Shown here piece by piece: positions 16,600-23,314 of a stretch of 23,314 nucleotides of DNA (positions are counted from its first letter, which is position 1; every line of letters starts with the position of its first letter). Location of the stretch: positions 1 through 23,314 of the forward strand of contig DBTO01000187.1 in assembly GCA_002307095.1 (NCBI GenBank), written 5' to 3'. Source of the stretch: Sulfurospirillum sp. UBA1314. Its GTDB lineage: Bacteria; Campylobacterota; Campylobacteria; Campylobacterales; Sulfurospirillaceae. A program made the position numbers and the translations under genes. Under the pieces are notes generated by a model. That model saw only the letters and a program-made list of their open reading frames with translations, did no database searches and was not told where the DNA came from.

Positions 16600-17841
16600 T
16601 TAGAATTTATAATTTGCTTTAAACCAGAAATCATGCCCATTAGCATCTTTACCCCAATCTTGATACATGATATCTGTCGATAATCCTTTAAGGGCGCCTA
16701 CGAAAGTATACGTTGTATAAATATCGGTATAGGCATACTCTTTATCGTTTGCATTATCATCAACTCCCGTGTATCGTGCACCCAGTTTGAAATTAATGTT
16801 TTTAAAGTAATAATTTGCATCCACAGAATAGGCATCCGTATCTTTAGTAAAAGTTCCTGGTTTATTTTGCAATCCTTTAGCAAACACTGTTTGGGTACCG
16901 CCACCAAGACCGCCACCCATAGAATTACCTTTGATGTCCCCATCTTTGGTAATCGTGGTATACGCGACATAGGTATTAAAATCACCATACCCTACACTGA
17001 CCTTCGCGCCATACATTTTGCCATCTTTCTCATTCAACTTTTCAGTTGCTTTATACTCATGATTAATGGCAAGACCATATCGATATTCACCCAGTGTATT
17101 CGCATAGGCCGCTTCTAGGTAATAAAAATCACCTACACCTGTAGCTGTATTATTACCATTAATACCTAACCACTGTGCTGTCAACGTTGTATTTGAAAGC
17201 GATTTATTGATCGCAAGGAGTGTATACGCATAAGAACCAAGCGCAGAATCAAGATTTTGAAACTCCGCAATATTTCCTGCAAAATCGGTTCTATCTTGGT
17301 ACTTTGTAACAACACCTGCGACGACAGTCGTTTGTGGAAGATCGGTATTGGTGATCATAGCACCTTCAAAGGATTGAAGGATAATACGTGAAGGGCTTCC
17401 TGCAACCAGAGGCGTATTTATAAATTGGCGACCCACTTTAACCGATGTCTTATCGAGCGTATACTCTATATAGGCTTCTGATAATACTGTGCCAGAACCA
17501 TACATCTCATTTTTAAAATCATCTTTCGCCGTACCCGCAGTGCCAATAGCGCCATCAGCAAAAGGCGAACTACTTGACTGCATCGTCGCACCCAATTTAA
17601 ATCCGTAAAAAGCATCCGTATTGTAATGAAGCATAATGCCTGTTGTAAAAATGTCAGAGTTAATTTTCTCTGTTGCAGCAGTACTTAAATTTGGAGAACC
17701 TTCTCTGTCAAAATAGTACGCTTTAATCTCTCCATTCATCTTTCCATTTTTAAAAGCATCTGCTAAAGTATCTGCTGCAAATGAGCTGGTGGTTAAACCC
17801 GCAACTACGATTGTTACCAAACTAAGTTTAGCTAATTTCAT
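16600..17841 (-). CDS. OprD-like outer membrane porin
   Basis: A 413-residue beta-barrel porin. Signal peptide residues 1-22 (MKLAKLSLVTIVVAGLTTSS, then FA|A). The mature N-terminus has LADAFKNGKMNGEIKAYYFDRE, typical of Campylobacterota OprD-like porins. It also has SEAYIEYTLDKTSVKVGRQFINTP with an SPSRI..SFEGA motif, as in the OprD family, and the terminal strand ends in aromatic Phe (ANYKF) for outer-membrane assembly. Alternating strand patterns and tyrosine-rich barrel segments continue throughout. An AAGGAG site lies 5 bases upstream of the ATG. It is a single gene, likely highly expressed; its substrate cannot be told. The major outer membrane protein group of Campylobacter is a related alternative label. 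Confidence 0.88.
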   Translation of the reverse strand: MKLAKLSLVTIVVAGLTTSSFAADTLADAFKNGKMNGEIKAYYFDREGSPNLSTAATEKINSDIFTTGIMLHYNTDAFYGFKLGATMQSSSSPFADGAIGTAGTAKDDFKNEMYGSGTVLSEAYIEYTLDKTSVKVGRQFINTPLVAGSPSRIILQSFEGAMITNTDLPQTTVVAGVVTKYQDRTDFAGNIAEFQNLDSALGSYAYTLLAINKSLSNTTLTAQWLGINGNNTATGVGDFYYLEAAYANTLGEYRYGLAINHEYKATEKLNEKDGKMYGAKVSVGYGDFNTYVAYTTITKDGDIKGNSMGGGLGGGTQTVFAKGLQNKPGTFTKDTDAYSVDANYYFKNINFKLGARYTGVDDNANDKEYAYTDIYTTYTFVGALKGLSTDIMYQDWGKDANGHDFWFKANYKF

Positions 17842-18077
17842 ATTATCTCCTTAAAAAACCTTTTAGAAGAACAAGGACAACCTCTTAATATCCTTATTCA
17901 TCACCATTGTTAAACATTGCCCGTTTAAGATATAAAATGGAATAGCAATACACTAAATCTAGCCAAACTAAAAATATACGTTACCTACATCTCAACCGTC
18001 TGTAACGAAATTTTTGAGTCATATCCATTTATGAATCTTCCGCCTATGAAATCCACATTGGCACTCTTCATACGTTT

Positions 18078-18111
18078 TTTCAAGAATTTTATGACCGTAA
18101 AATTCTTGAAA
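18078..18111. repeat. Perfect 14-bp inverted repeat with 6-nt loop
   Basis: TTTCAAGAATTTTA - TGACCG - TAAAATTCTTGAAA. No T run follows the stem on either strand (A residues follow it on the minus strand), so it is not a standard terminator. It lies 237 bp upstream of the porin start and 376 bp upstream of the IS3-type OrfA. Confidence 0.8.
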
Positions 18112-18326
18112 CAGATATAATAATGATTTATACCTGTTTAGATTTATCGATTCATCGTTGTCATTATATGATTAATTGCCACCATTTGTCAAGACCATTT
18201 TTAATATTTTTATATTCTTTTTTTTGAATAAATAACTTATTGATTAAAACTATTTTTTTAAATATAAATGTTTAAAATTAATTGTTTTTTATTTTTTGAT
18301 GTTAGAATGAGTAAAATAATGAATTG

Positions 18327-18339
18327 ATGTCACTGACAT
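18327..18339. repeat. Short palindrome ATGTCA-C-TGACAT
   Basis: A perfect 6-bp inverted repeat around a single C in non-coding DNA. The size would suit a dimeric regulator site, but the local genes give no clue to a partner. Confidence 0.4.
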
Positions 18340-18486
18340 GCTTTCTATTTTCGTTTTATGCCTATATTTAGGGATCTACAAAGTATTTAATATGATTAAA
18401 AGTTTGGTATGATTATTCTATCAATCTTATTTTTGTATTATTTTACATGTAAGGTTTTAGGTTCACGTTTTATAAGGGAAGTGATT

Positions 18487-18795
18487 ATGCGTAGAAAACG
18501 TTCATCTTTTACAACTGAGTTTAAAACGCACGTTGTGCTTGAAGCGCTTAAAGGCGAACTTAGCATTCCTCAGTTAGCCATTAAGTATGCTATTACATCT
18601 AAAAATATCCTCAATTGGAAACAACTCTTTTTAGACAATGCCGCGCTTGCTTTTGAAGCGACTGACTCAACCAAATCTTCCAAAGCCGAACTTGCCAAGC
18701 TTAAAAAGGAAAATGAAAAACTTGCCTCTAAATTATCCTCTTTAACGTCTGAAAGGGATTATGCGATTGAAAAGCTTAAAGATTTAGCTTTATAA
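18487..18795 (+). CDS. IS3-type transposase OrfA, orphan
   Basis: A 102-residue protein: Arg/Lys-rich start (MRRKRSSFTTEFKTHVVLEAL), helix-turn-helix of the Transposase_8/IS3 OrfA type (residues ~8-50, IPQLAIKYAITSKNILNWK), then a leucine-zipper-like coiled coil (~62-98). I start at 18487, where AAGGGAAG precedes the ATG; the upstream extension to 18409 is hydrophobic, AT-rich and includes a TTTACATGTAAG copy, so it is probably non-coding. The usual OrfB (DDE integrase) is absent: 40 bp after the stop lies the convergent polyferredoxin gene. The element is therefore incomplete and cannot transpose by itself, unless the protein has taken on another role. Confidence 0.8.
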   Translation: MRRKRSSFTTEFKTHVVLEALKGELSIPQLAIKYAITSKNILNWKQLFLDNAALAFEATDSTKSSKAELAKLKKENEKLASKLSSLTSERDYAIEKLKDLAL

Positions 18796-18835
18796 CACTC
18801 CTTCTTTACACTATGAAATTTTCTCCCAAAACAGG

Positions 18836-19894
18836 CTAAGTATTGTAAATTTTTGCGCCCAAGAGCGTACTCATTTTTTCAGCAACACGGGGAAAAGCAT
18901 CTTCATTTTTTTGCCGTTCATACAGAAGAATTTGTTGCGTTGAGAGCATCGCATCAAGATCGCTGTATGCTTCTAACGTGATAGCCTTTTTAAAACAAAC
19001 ATCCACACATAAATGACAAGCAACACACCTTGAACGCTTACATGTAATCCTCAATTTTTCCTCATGGACATCTGTCTCAAGGGCTTCTGTGGGGCAAATA
19101 TTGGCACAGATCGTGCATCCAATACACTGTGTCATATCAATGGTTGGAGATAGAAATAAAGCATCCGTACTGCGAATCAAAAGTGTTTTTCCAATCAAGA
19201 GTCGTAAGGACTGAAGAAAACGTTGATGTTTTTTGGGTATGGGCATTTTAGTATTTTCATGTGTGATCTTTGTCGTTATTACCGATGATTCTACACGCTT
19301 TTGACGAAACAGTTTTAAAAAAAATGTTCTACGTGAATGATCTTTACATGTAAGATTATTATCTGACATAGTTGGTACGCATTCCAATGCTATTGAGGTA
19401 TGAACGCTACACAGATCAGCATATTTTTGTGTCATTTCAATCGTTTTATGAATGGAAGACAACGTATGGTTAAGAGCGCATTTTTGGCACTCTCCTGAAA
19501 TGAGTTTGACTTCTGCTGCACCTTTTGCAAGCGCAAGAAGCAGTAAAGAGGGCTCAAGCCGTGCAAGGCATTTGAGAGAAATTACCCCTTCACGCTTTTT
19601 TTCAGATTCTTTACATGTAAAGGTAATTTTCTCATTTAAAACAGACCTAGCGATGATTTCCTTTTCAAGTTGCGTATCACTTGGCATTAGAACTTCTATC
19701 GCACCCATAGGACAAATGCTCGCACATGCTCCACATTTCAGACAAAGCGCTGCATCGTAAATGGGATGATTCCGCGTGAGTGTTATGGCACCCGTTGGAC
19801 AACCTTCACTGCAACATTGACACGTTGAGGCTTTATGCAAATAGCGTGTACACAGCTCTTGCGCAATGCTTACCCTTGTAGTGTCTCTCATCAT
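18836..19894 (-). CDS. Polyferredoxin (four 4Fe-4S motifs) at the end of a respiratory operon
   Basis: A 352-residue soluble iron-sulfur protein with no signal peptide. The N-terminal ferredoxin-like pair has CQCCSEGCPTGAI (25-37) and CLKCGACASICPMGAI (51-66). A middle part (~85-185) has Cys at 94, 109, 136 and 139 with a GECQKC motif, reminiscent of MvhD-type electron-transfer domains. The C-terminal pair is CIGCTICANICPTEAL (257-272) and CVACHLCVDVC around 290-300. It begins 11 bp after the NapH-like gene and should pass electrons in the cytoplasm between the quinol-oxidising module and another partner (inference). Three TACATGTA cores lie inside the gene, all read as TCK; they supply C94, C183 and C285. 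The start could be either of two adjacent ATGs. Confidence 0.85.
   Translation of the reverse strand: MMRDTTRVSIAQELCTRYLHKASTCQCCSEGCPTGAITLTRNHPIYDAALCLKCGACASICPMGAIEVLMPSDTQLEKEIIARSVLNEKITFTCKESEKKREGVISLKCLARLEPSLLLLALAKGAAEVKLISGECQKCALNHTLSSIHKTIEMTQKYADLCSVHTSIALECVPTMSDNNLTCKDHSRRTFFLKLFRQKRVESSVITTKITHENTKMPIPKKHQRFLQSLRLLIGKTLLIRSTDALFLSPTIDMTQCIGCTICANICPTEALETDVHEEKLRITCKRSRCVACHLCVDVCFKKAITLEAYSDLDAMLSTQQILLYERQKNEDAFPRVAEKMSTLLGAKIYNT
19610..19621. repeat. TTTACATGTAAA palindrome in the polyferredoxin gene
   Basis: Perfect 12-bp copy read as FTCK (C94). Two further copies with imperfect flanks, at 19039-19046 and 19345-19352, are in the same gene and frame. Confidence 0.9.
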
Positions 19895-19905
19895 TGTCTT
19901 TTGCC

Positions 19906-20751
19906 CTATATGTGCTTATTGTTTTTTTGACTCAAAAAAGGAAATTTGATGGCGCTCATCGGACATACGTCTGCACAGTCACGACACTTTGTACACCTCG
20001 AAAGGGTAGAAGTATGTACCGTTTCATGCAAATCAATCGCTTCATTACAGACACTTTTACATAGCTTACACTCGACTCCTTTACTGGTTTGCATACATTT
20101 CGTTTGATCAATTTTAGGGCGTGCAAAAATATTCAATCGGCTTACCAAGGAGATCAGTGCGCCTAAAGGACAAAATTTTCTGCATGAGTAGCGATAAAGT
20201 GCCAACTCTACGATCAAAATGAGAGGAAAAGCAAGAAGCGACCACGTTGGCTCATTAAACTGTATCAATCGCCAAACACCAATCAATACCGCAAATGTCA
20301 ACCCCACAGGACAAATCAAACAAAAGACAGGAAAACCAAAGATAAAGCTTGATGCCAAAGCGCCACCTAATACAAAATAACCAGAATCTACCGTCTGTGT
20401 AGTTTTTTCAGAGGAAGCGTGTATTTCTTTTTCCACATGGTTTATGGTTGGATTATTTTTAGGAAACCATTTGCGAAACAAAGGAACAGGACATGCCCAA
20501 GCACAAAAAATACGACCCAAAAGAATCGTAATCAGTACAAATACTGCCAAAGAAATCAATATGTGAGGTAAGAATGTTTTGCTGGCTAATTGTGCTTCAA
20601 GCGAACCCAAAGGACAAATGGCAGAGAATGTTTTATATCCAAAAGCAGAAAGAGTGCCTGTGCCTGTGTGAAAAGCTAAACCTATGATCACCAACAGAAC
20701 AAACGCTAAAATCGTTAGAGTACGAAGGGTGGATGCCTTAATTTTTTTCAT
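19906..20751 (-). CDS. NapH-like membrane quinol dehydrogenase subunit
   Basis: A 281-residue inner-membrane iron-sulfur protein. The ATG at 20751 is chosen because it overlaps the stop of the NapG-like gene as ATGA and has GAGG seven bases upstream; the longer frame to 20835 would overlap that gene by 88 bp. TM segments are at about 11-27, 62-80, 126-146, 149-163 and 171-187. The NapH hallmark C-x3-CP motifs are at C83/C87 (FCAWACPVP) and C190/C194 (SCRKFCPLG), with additional CP pairs at C46 and C144/C147. The C-terminus has two 4Fe-4S motifs (C219, C228, C231, C235; and C253, C256, C259, C263). Known NapGH proteins oxidise menaquinol and deliver electrons to a periplasmic acceptor. Confidence 0.9.
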   Translation of the reverse strand: MKKIKASTLRTLTILAFVLLVIIGLAFHTGTGTLSAFGYKTFSAICPLGSLEAQLASKTFLPHILISLAVFVLITILLGRIFCAWACPVPLFRKWFPKNNPTINHVEKEIHASSEKTTQTVDSGYFVLGGALASSFIFGFPVFCLICPVGLTFAVLIGVWRLIQFNEPTWSLLAFPLILIVELALYRYSCRKFCPLGALISLVSRLNIFARPKIDQTKCMQTSKGVECKLCKSVCNEAIDLHETVHTSTLSRCTKCRDCADVCPMSAIKFPFLSQKNNKHI

Positions 20752-21380
20752 ACGATTGCCTCTTTTGCTATGGGTCTCACTTCGATACCACGCAGTGTTC
20801 CACCAATATACGATCTTAAAACAAGGGCTGGGCATATTTTTTCACAAACGCCACATCCATTGCATTTGTCGGCATCAATGATAGGTCGTTTTTGATCATC
20901 TAATGCAATCGCTTTATACTCGCATGCTTCAAAACAGAGTGTACAGCCGCCATAGTTGAGAGCAATGCAGGTATCGGTAAGGGTTGCTATCCCTATTTTG
21001 ACCGTCTGTTTATCAAAAGGCACTAGAGCTTGTGTGGGGCAGACCTCAACACATTGGTTACAAAAATCACAAAACCCGAGATGAAACTTCATCACAGGCG
21101 TTCGCGCATTGATAAACCCCTCTTCAATAGGCGCAACACCAATAACAGACGTGTGGCACACACTTCTACAGCGATCGCATTTGATACATTTCGCTATGAA
21201 AGCGTCTTCATCTTGCCCTCCTGGAGGACGAAGTAACTTTCGTGTTTTACTCTGTGCTCCAATAAATCCTAGACTGAGCATAACGACAATACCAGCACTT
21301 GAAGAAAGAAATTGGCGACGTTGAAAGCTTTTTGAAGCTTTGGTGGTATTTTCTTTTGTATACAATTCATTCTGTTTCAT
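20748..21380 (-). CDS. NapG-like periplasmic ferredoxin with Tat signal
   Basis: A 210-residue iron-sulfur protein. The twin-arginine signal SFQRRQFLSSSAG (18-30) plus the hydrophobic stretch to ~41 directs Tat export, possibly leaving it membrane-tethered. Four clusters are visible: C65/C68/C71/C75, C104/C107/C110/C114, C138/C146/C149/C153 (the larger NapG-type spacing with NYGGCTLCFEAC), and C173/C176/C179/C183. With the overlapping NapH-like gene it forms a menaquinol-oxidising pair. No napA is seen, so here it probably serves the DMSO-reductase-type enzyme of the operon. Length is slightly below typical NapG. Confidence 0.9.
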   Translation of the reverse strand: MKQNELYTKENTTKASKSFQRRQFLSSSAGIVVMLSLGFIGAQSKTRKLLRPPGGQDEDAFIAKCIKCDRCRSVCHTSVIGVAPIEEGFINARTPVMKFHLGFCDFCNQCVEVCPTQALVPFDKQTVKIGIATLTDTCIALNYGGCTLCFEACEYKAIALDDQKRPIIDADKCNGCGVCEKICPALVLRSYIGGTLRGIEVRPIAKEAIV

Positions 21381-21432
21381 AATGGTTTCACTCTTTTCTT
21401 AGAATACATTACGCTTCATTCTAAAAGATCGA

Positions 21433-22158
21433 TTACGATGCATCTTCTGCGCTATTTTCGATACCCATTTCATTATTGCTTGACACCATTGTTTCACTTA
21501 AATAGTGAATAATTTGCATATCCAAGGCTAAATACCCATGCGTTATTGTGCCAATTGCTTTGTAGAAATCAACGTGTGCGCATTTTTGGATGTCAGCACA
21601 AAATTCGGGCATCCAATTGAGCAGATGGTGTTCTAAAAACTCTTTTTGTATCTGAAGTGACACTGCAGCCGCAGACCAATCCTTTAAAACTATAGCCTCT
21701 TTGGCTTCATGGCATAAATACGCCATAAATTCCAGCTCAAGACCGATATGATCCTCAGGAATATCCAAAGCTTCATCTTTATCCAAACCTTTCTCACGGT
21801 AAATGGCAAGTACCTTATCTCTGGCATCTTGCATAATGAGTCGCTCAGGACTGGTGTACACAGACTCATACGGATACGCAACCGTACCATCCGCAATGCC
21901 AGCACCTAAAAAAACAGTTGCATAGTCAACAGCAAGTTCTGTTAATACGTCTAATTTTTCTTGTTTAAAATAGTCCTCAAACAGTTGATATCCCTCAGCC
22001 AGTTCACTTTCACTGCCGCTACACTCTTTTGAAAATTGCATGTGTGACATTTGATCTAACAATGTTTTGTCTACTTCAAGCTTGTATATCCGACCCAAAA
22101 ATTGGTACATATTTTCGCGATTTTCCATTAAGGTTATAGTTTCAGTTAATTGATTCAT
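21433..22158 (-). CDS. TorD-family maturation chaperone
   Basis: A 241-residue cytoplasmic chaperone of the TorD/DmsD type that guards a molybdoenzyme before cofactor insertion and Tat export. Family motifs: YPYESVYTSPERLIMQ (95-110) and EDHIGLELEFMAYLCHEA (135-152). It is all-helical, with no signal. I start at ATG 22158, preceded by GGAAAACAG; the longer frame to 22230 adds a 24-residue stretch and would leave only 7 bp to the upstream gene. Its presence implies a Tat-exported molybdopterin subunit in the same operon, beyond the window edge. Confidence 0.9.
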   Translation of the reverse strand: MNQLTETITLMENRENMYQFLGRIYKLEVDKTLLDQMSHMQFSKECSGSESELAEGYQLFEDYFKQEKLDVLTELAVDYATVFLGAGIADGTVAYPYESVYTSPERLIMQDARDKVLAIYREKGLDKDEALDIPEDHIGLELEFMAYLCHEAKEAIVLKDWSAAAVSLQIQKEFLEHHLLNWMPEFCADIQKCAHVDFYKAIGTITHGYLALDMQIIHYLSETMVSSNNEMGIENSAEDAS

Positions 22159-22237
22159 CTGTTTTCCAATTCTAATAAAGTTATAAAGCGATGTTAAACG
22201 AATGAGAGAGGCTAAAACCTCTCTCATCATCCCTCAT

Positions 22238-23068
22238 TTAGAAAAACTGCCAAACCGTAGAGCCCAAATTAAACATCAGCACTCTAAAGGCGGCGGCTCC
22301 AATAAAAACACACACCAATCCAAGCGTTGCTGACATGACGGGAGCAACACTCTCTTTCTTAAGCGTGGTTAAGCCAAAAGGGATCAAAAGCCCAATAAGA
22401 ACAATTCCACCCCAAAATAGAGCAGAAAATCCTCCCATCAAAACCTGCGTGGCTGATCTACTGACATCACTGTAAGGGGCATTGGATAAGGCGACTAAAT
22501 AAGCTACCATTAAAACAGCTTGAATAACCAATAATCCTTGCGTAAGCAATTTTAACTGAGTCATCAAATGCTCACTAGGGCTTACAACCAATATCCTATA
22601 CGCAAAGCAGCCCAAAACAGCTGCTGAGCCTAAATATGCAAAAGGTAAAACCAGCGTATCCCACGCTGGACGCGAAGCCATAACATACGAGTCACCTACT
22701 GCAAAGGCAAGAATCACCGCAGGAATTGCGCCGATCAATGTGATCAGCTTAAGATTTTGATGCGATGCATTGCGTTTGAGTGCAAAAATATATGCCAACA
22801 CACAAATACCTGTAATTGCAATCATAGAAGACTCAATAAAAATACCAGAGGTTGGATGACTAAACGCTCCAAAAATTCTCTCTGGATGGCCTAAGTGTAG
22901 TACACTGGATAAGCCACCAAGTGCTAATGCGACAAGCACTGCGATAGCACCACGCCATCGCACTTGTGGATTGATACTAAACCATTCATTAATGGCTAAT
23001 GCAACAAACAATCCACACCCCAAGTCAACAAACGATGTAAAAAAGACTAATGACCATTCGCTACCCAT
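22238..23068 (-). CDS. NrfD/DmsC-type membrane anchor subunit
   Basis: A 276-residue hydrophobic protein with about eight transmembrane helices and short charged loops. N-terminal SLVFFTSFVDLGCGLFVALAI, SVLHLGHPERIFGAFSH and GDSYVMASRPAWDTLVLP motifs are typical of DmsC-family anchors, which exchange electrons between menaquinol and the Fe-S subunit. The ATG overlaps the stop of the upstream Fe-S gene by eight bases, so the two are translationally coupled. The substrate of the complex cannot be inferred from this subunit. Confidence 0.88.
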   Translation of the reverse strand: MGSEWSLVFFTSFVDLGCGLFVALAINEWFSINPQVRWRGAIAVLVALALGGLSSVLHLGHPERIFGAFSHPTSGIFIESSMIAITGICVLAYIFALKRNASHQNLKLITLIGAIPAVILAFAVGDSYVMASRPAWDTLVLPFAYLGSAAVLGCFAYRILVVSPSEHLMTQLKLLTQGLLVIQAVLMVAYLVALSNAPYSDVSRSATQVLMGGFSALFWGGIVLIGLLIPFGLTTLKKESVAPVMSATLGLVCVFIGAAAFRVLMFNLGSTVWQFF

Positions 23069-23314
23069 GTTGTTTATCTCCCTTTCGTCCAGATTGATTA
23101 CTATTTCTCCACGTCTCTTTGGGTGGAGTTGCTTGCCATGCAGCGGTCTTTCGGTGCAAGATATATTTCACAGAAGGGTGGTTACCACTATCAGGTAAGG
23201 TATGAATATTATCACTACCTGCTTCTCTTAATACTTTTGAAATATCACTGTTTGGGTCATCAATGTCTCCAAATGTTCTTGCTTTAGAACAACAGACTTT
23301 CACACAAGCAGGTT
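23061..23314 (-). CDS. DmsB/PsrB-like 4Fe-4S subunit, C-terminal part (5' end outside window)
   Basis: The frame is open to the window edge; 83 codons plus the stop are visible. PACVKVCCSKARTFGDIDDP followed by NSDISKVL matches the fourth-cluster region and conserved FGDIxDPNS segment of DmsB/PsrB/TtrB-type subunits. The usual CPT/CPS after the second Cys is CCSK here. Downstream is the SVKYILHRKTAAW segment and a charged tail. It would wire the catalytic molybdopterin subunit to the DmsC-like anchor. The true start lies beyond 23314. Confidence 0.88.
   Translation of the reverse strand, partial: PACVKVCCSKARTFGDIDDPNSDISKVLREAGSDNIHTLPDSGNHPSVKYILHRKTAAWQATPPKETWRNSNQSGRKGDKQHG

Larger units (their letters stand above)
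17842..18486. other. Long AT-rich intergenic region between the porin and OrfA genes
   Basis: A 645-bp non-coding stretch, very AT-rich between ~18120 and 18420. It carries the leader of the porin gene at the left, a perfect 14-bp inverted repeat (18078-18111), a short ATGTCA-C-TGACAT palindrome (18327-18339) and a TTTACATGTAAG copy (18442-18453). No gene of its own was recognised. Its base composition differs from its neighbours, which fits old mobile-element debris. Confidence 0.7.

Noticed and set aside
18409..18486. N-terminal extension of OrfA from the ATG at 18409
   Set aside because: The extension is hydrophobic and AT-rich, unlike OrfA N-termini; the ATG at 18487 has a good ribosome binding site and starts the expected basic segment.
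18796..18835. A bidirectional terminator between OrfA and the polyferredoxin gene
   Set aside because: No stem with a T tail is visible in these 40 bases on either strand.
20752..20835. Longer start for the NapH-like protein
   Set aside because: It would overlap the NapG-like gene by 88 bp; the ATGA overlap at 20751 gives a normal start with ribosome binding site.

Overview
The window looks like a chromosomal segment of a Campylobacterota (epsilonproteobacterial) bacterium, most likely Sulfurospirillum or a close relative. This is an inference from gene style: a moderately AT-rich sequence, densely overlapping genes, a 7TM-type sensor kinase with an AHQWKQPL histidine box, an OprD-like porin, and NapG/NapH-type and DMSO-reductase-type respiratory modules. 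No rRNA, tRNA or CRISPR array was seen.

Left third (1-9743, all minus strand): a complete c-di-GMP-controlled surface adhesin system of the Lap type. In transcription order it contains a TolC-like outer-membrane channel, the periplasmic protease LapG, the c-di-GMP receptor LapD, the type I secretion ATPase LapB, the membrane fusion protein LapC, a LuxR/NarL-type regulator, and the first ~501 codons of a giant adhesin that leaves the window at position 1. The adhesin has an N-terminal retention module followed by two TAAG (LapG-type) cleavage motifs. Expected logic: when c-di-GMP is high, LapD sequesters LapG and the adhesin stays anchored in the channel. When it is low, LapG is freed and cuts the adhesin off. 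Several junctions overlap by ATGA, which suggests one operon; a good sigma70-like promoter lies in front of the TolC gene.

Middle (10051-16240): signal transduction. A 7TM-DISM histidine kinase and an OmpR-type response regulator are transcribed leftwards. Divergently run a methyl-accepting chemotaxis protein and a PAS-like/GGDEF/EAL protein with an intact EAL site, which could lower c-di-GMP and so feed into the Lap switch. The response-regulator promoter carries a tandem 11-bp direct repeat directly upstream of a TATAAT box, as expected for autoregulation by an OmpR-family protein.

16241-18835: an intergenic stretch with a candidate small RNA (-10 box, hairpin, strong terminator), an OprD-like porin (minus), a 645-bp AT-rich gap with a perfect 14-bp inverted repeat, and an orphan IS3-type OrfA.

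Right end (18836-23314, minus): an anaerobic respiratory operon cut by the window edge. It encodes a DmsB/PsrB-type Fe-S subunit (partial), an NrfD/DmsC-type quinol-interacting membrane subunit, a TorD-like maturation chaperone, NapG- and NapH-like proteins and a polyferredoxin. The catalytic molybdopterin subunit is presumably just outside the window; its substrate cannot be told from here.

Across the whole window the palindrome TTTACATGTAAA (core TACATGTA) is strikingly over-represented: 13 cores in 23 kb, in genes (two reading frames, giving LHV(K) or (F)TCK) and between genes. I consider this the most unusual sequence-level signal here.
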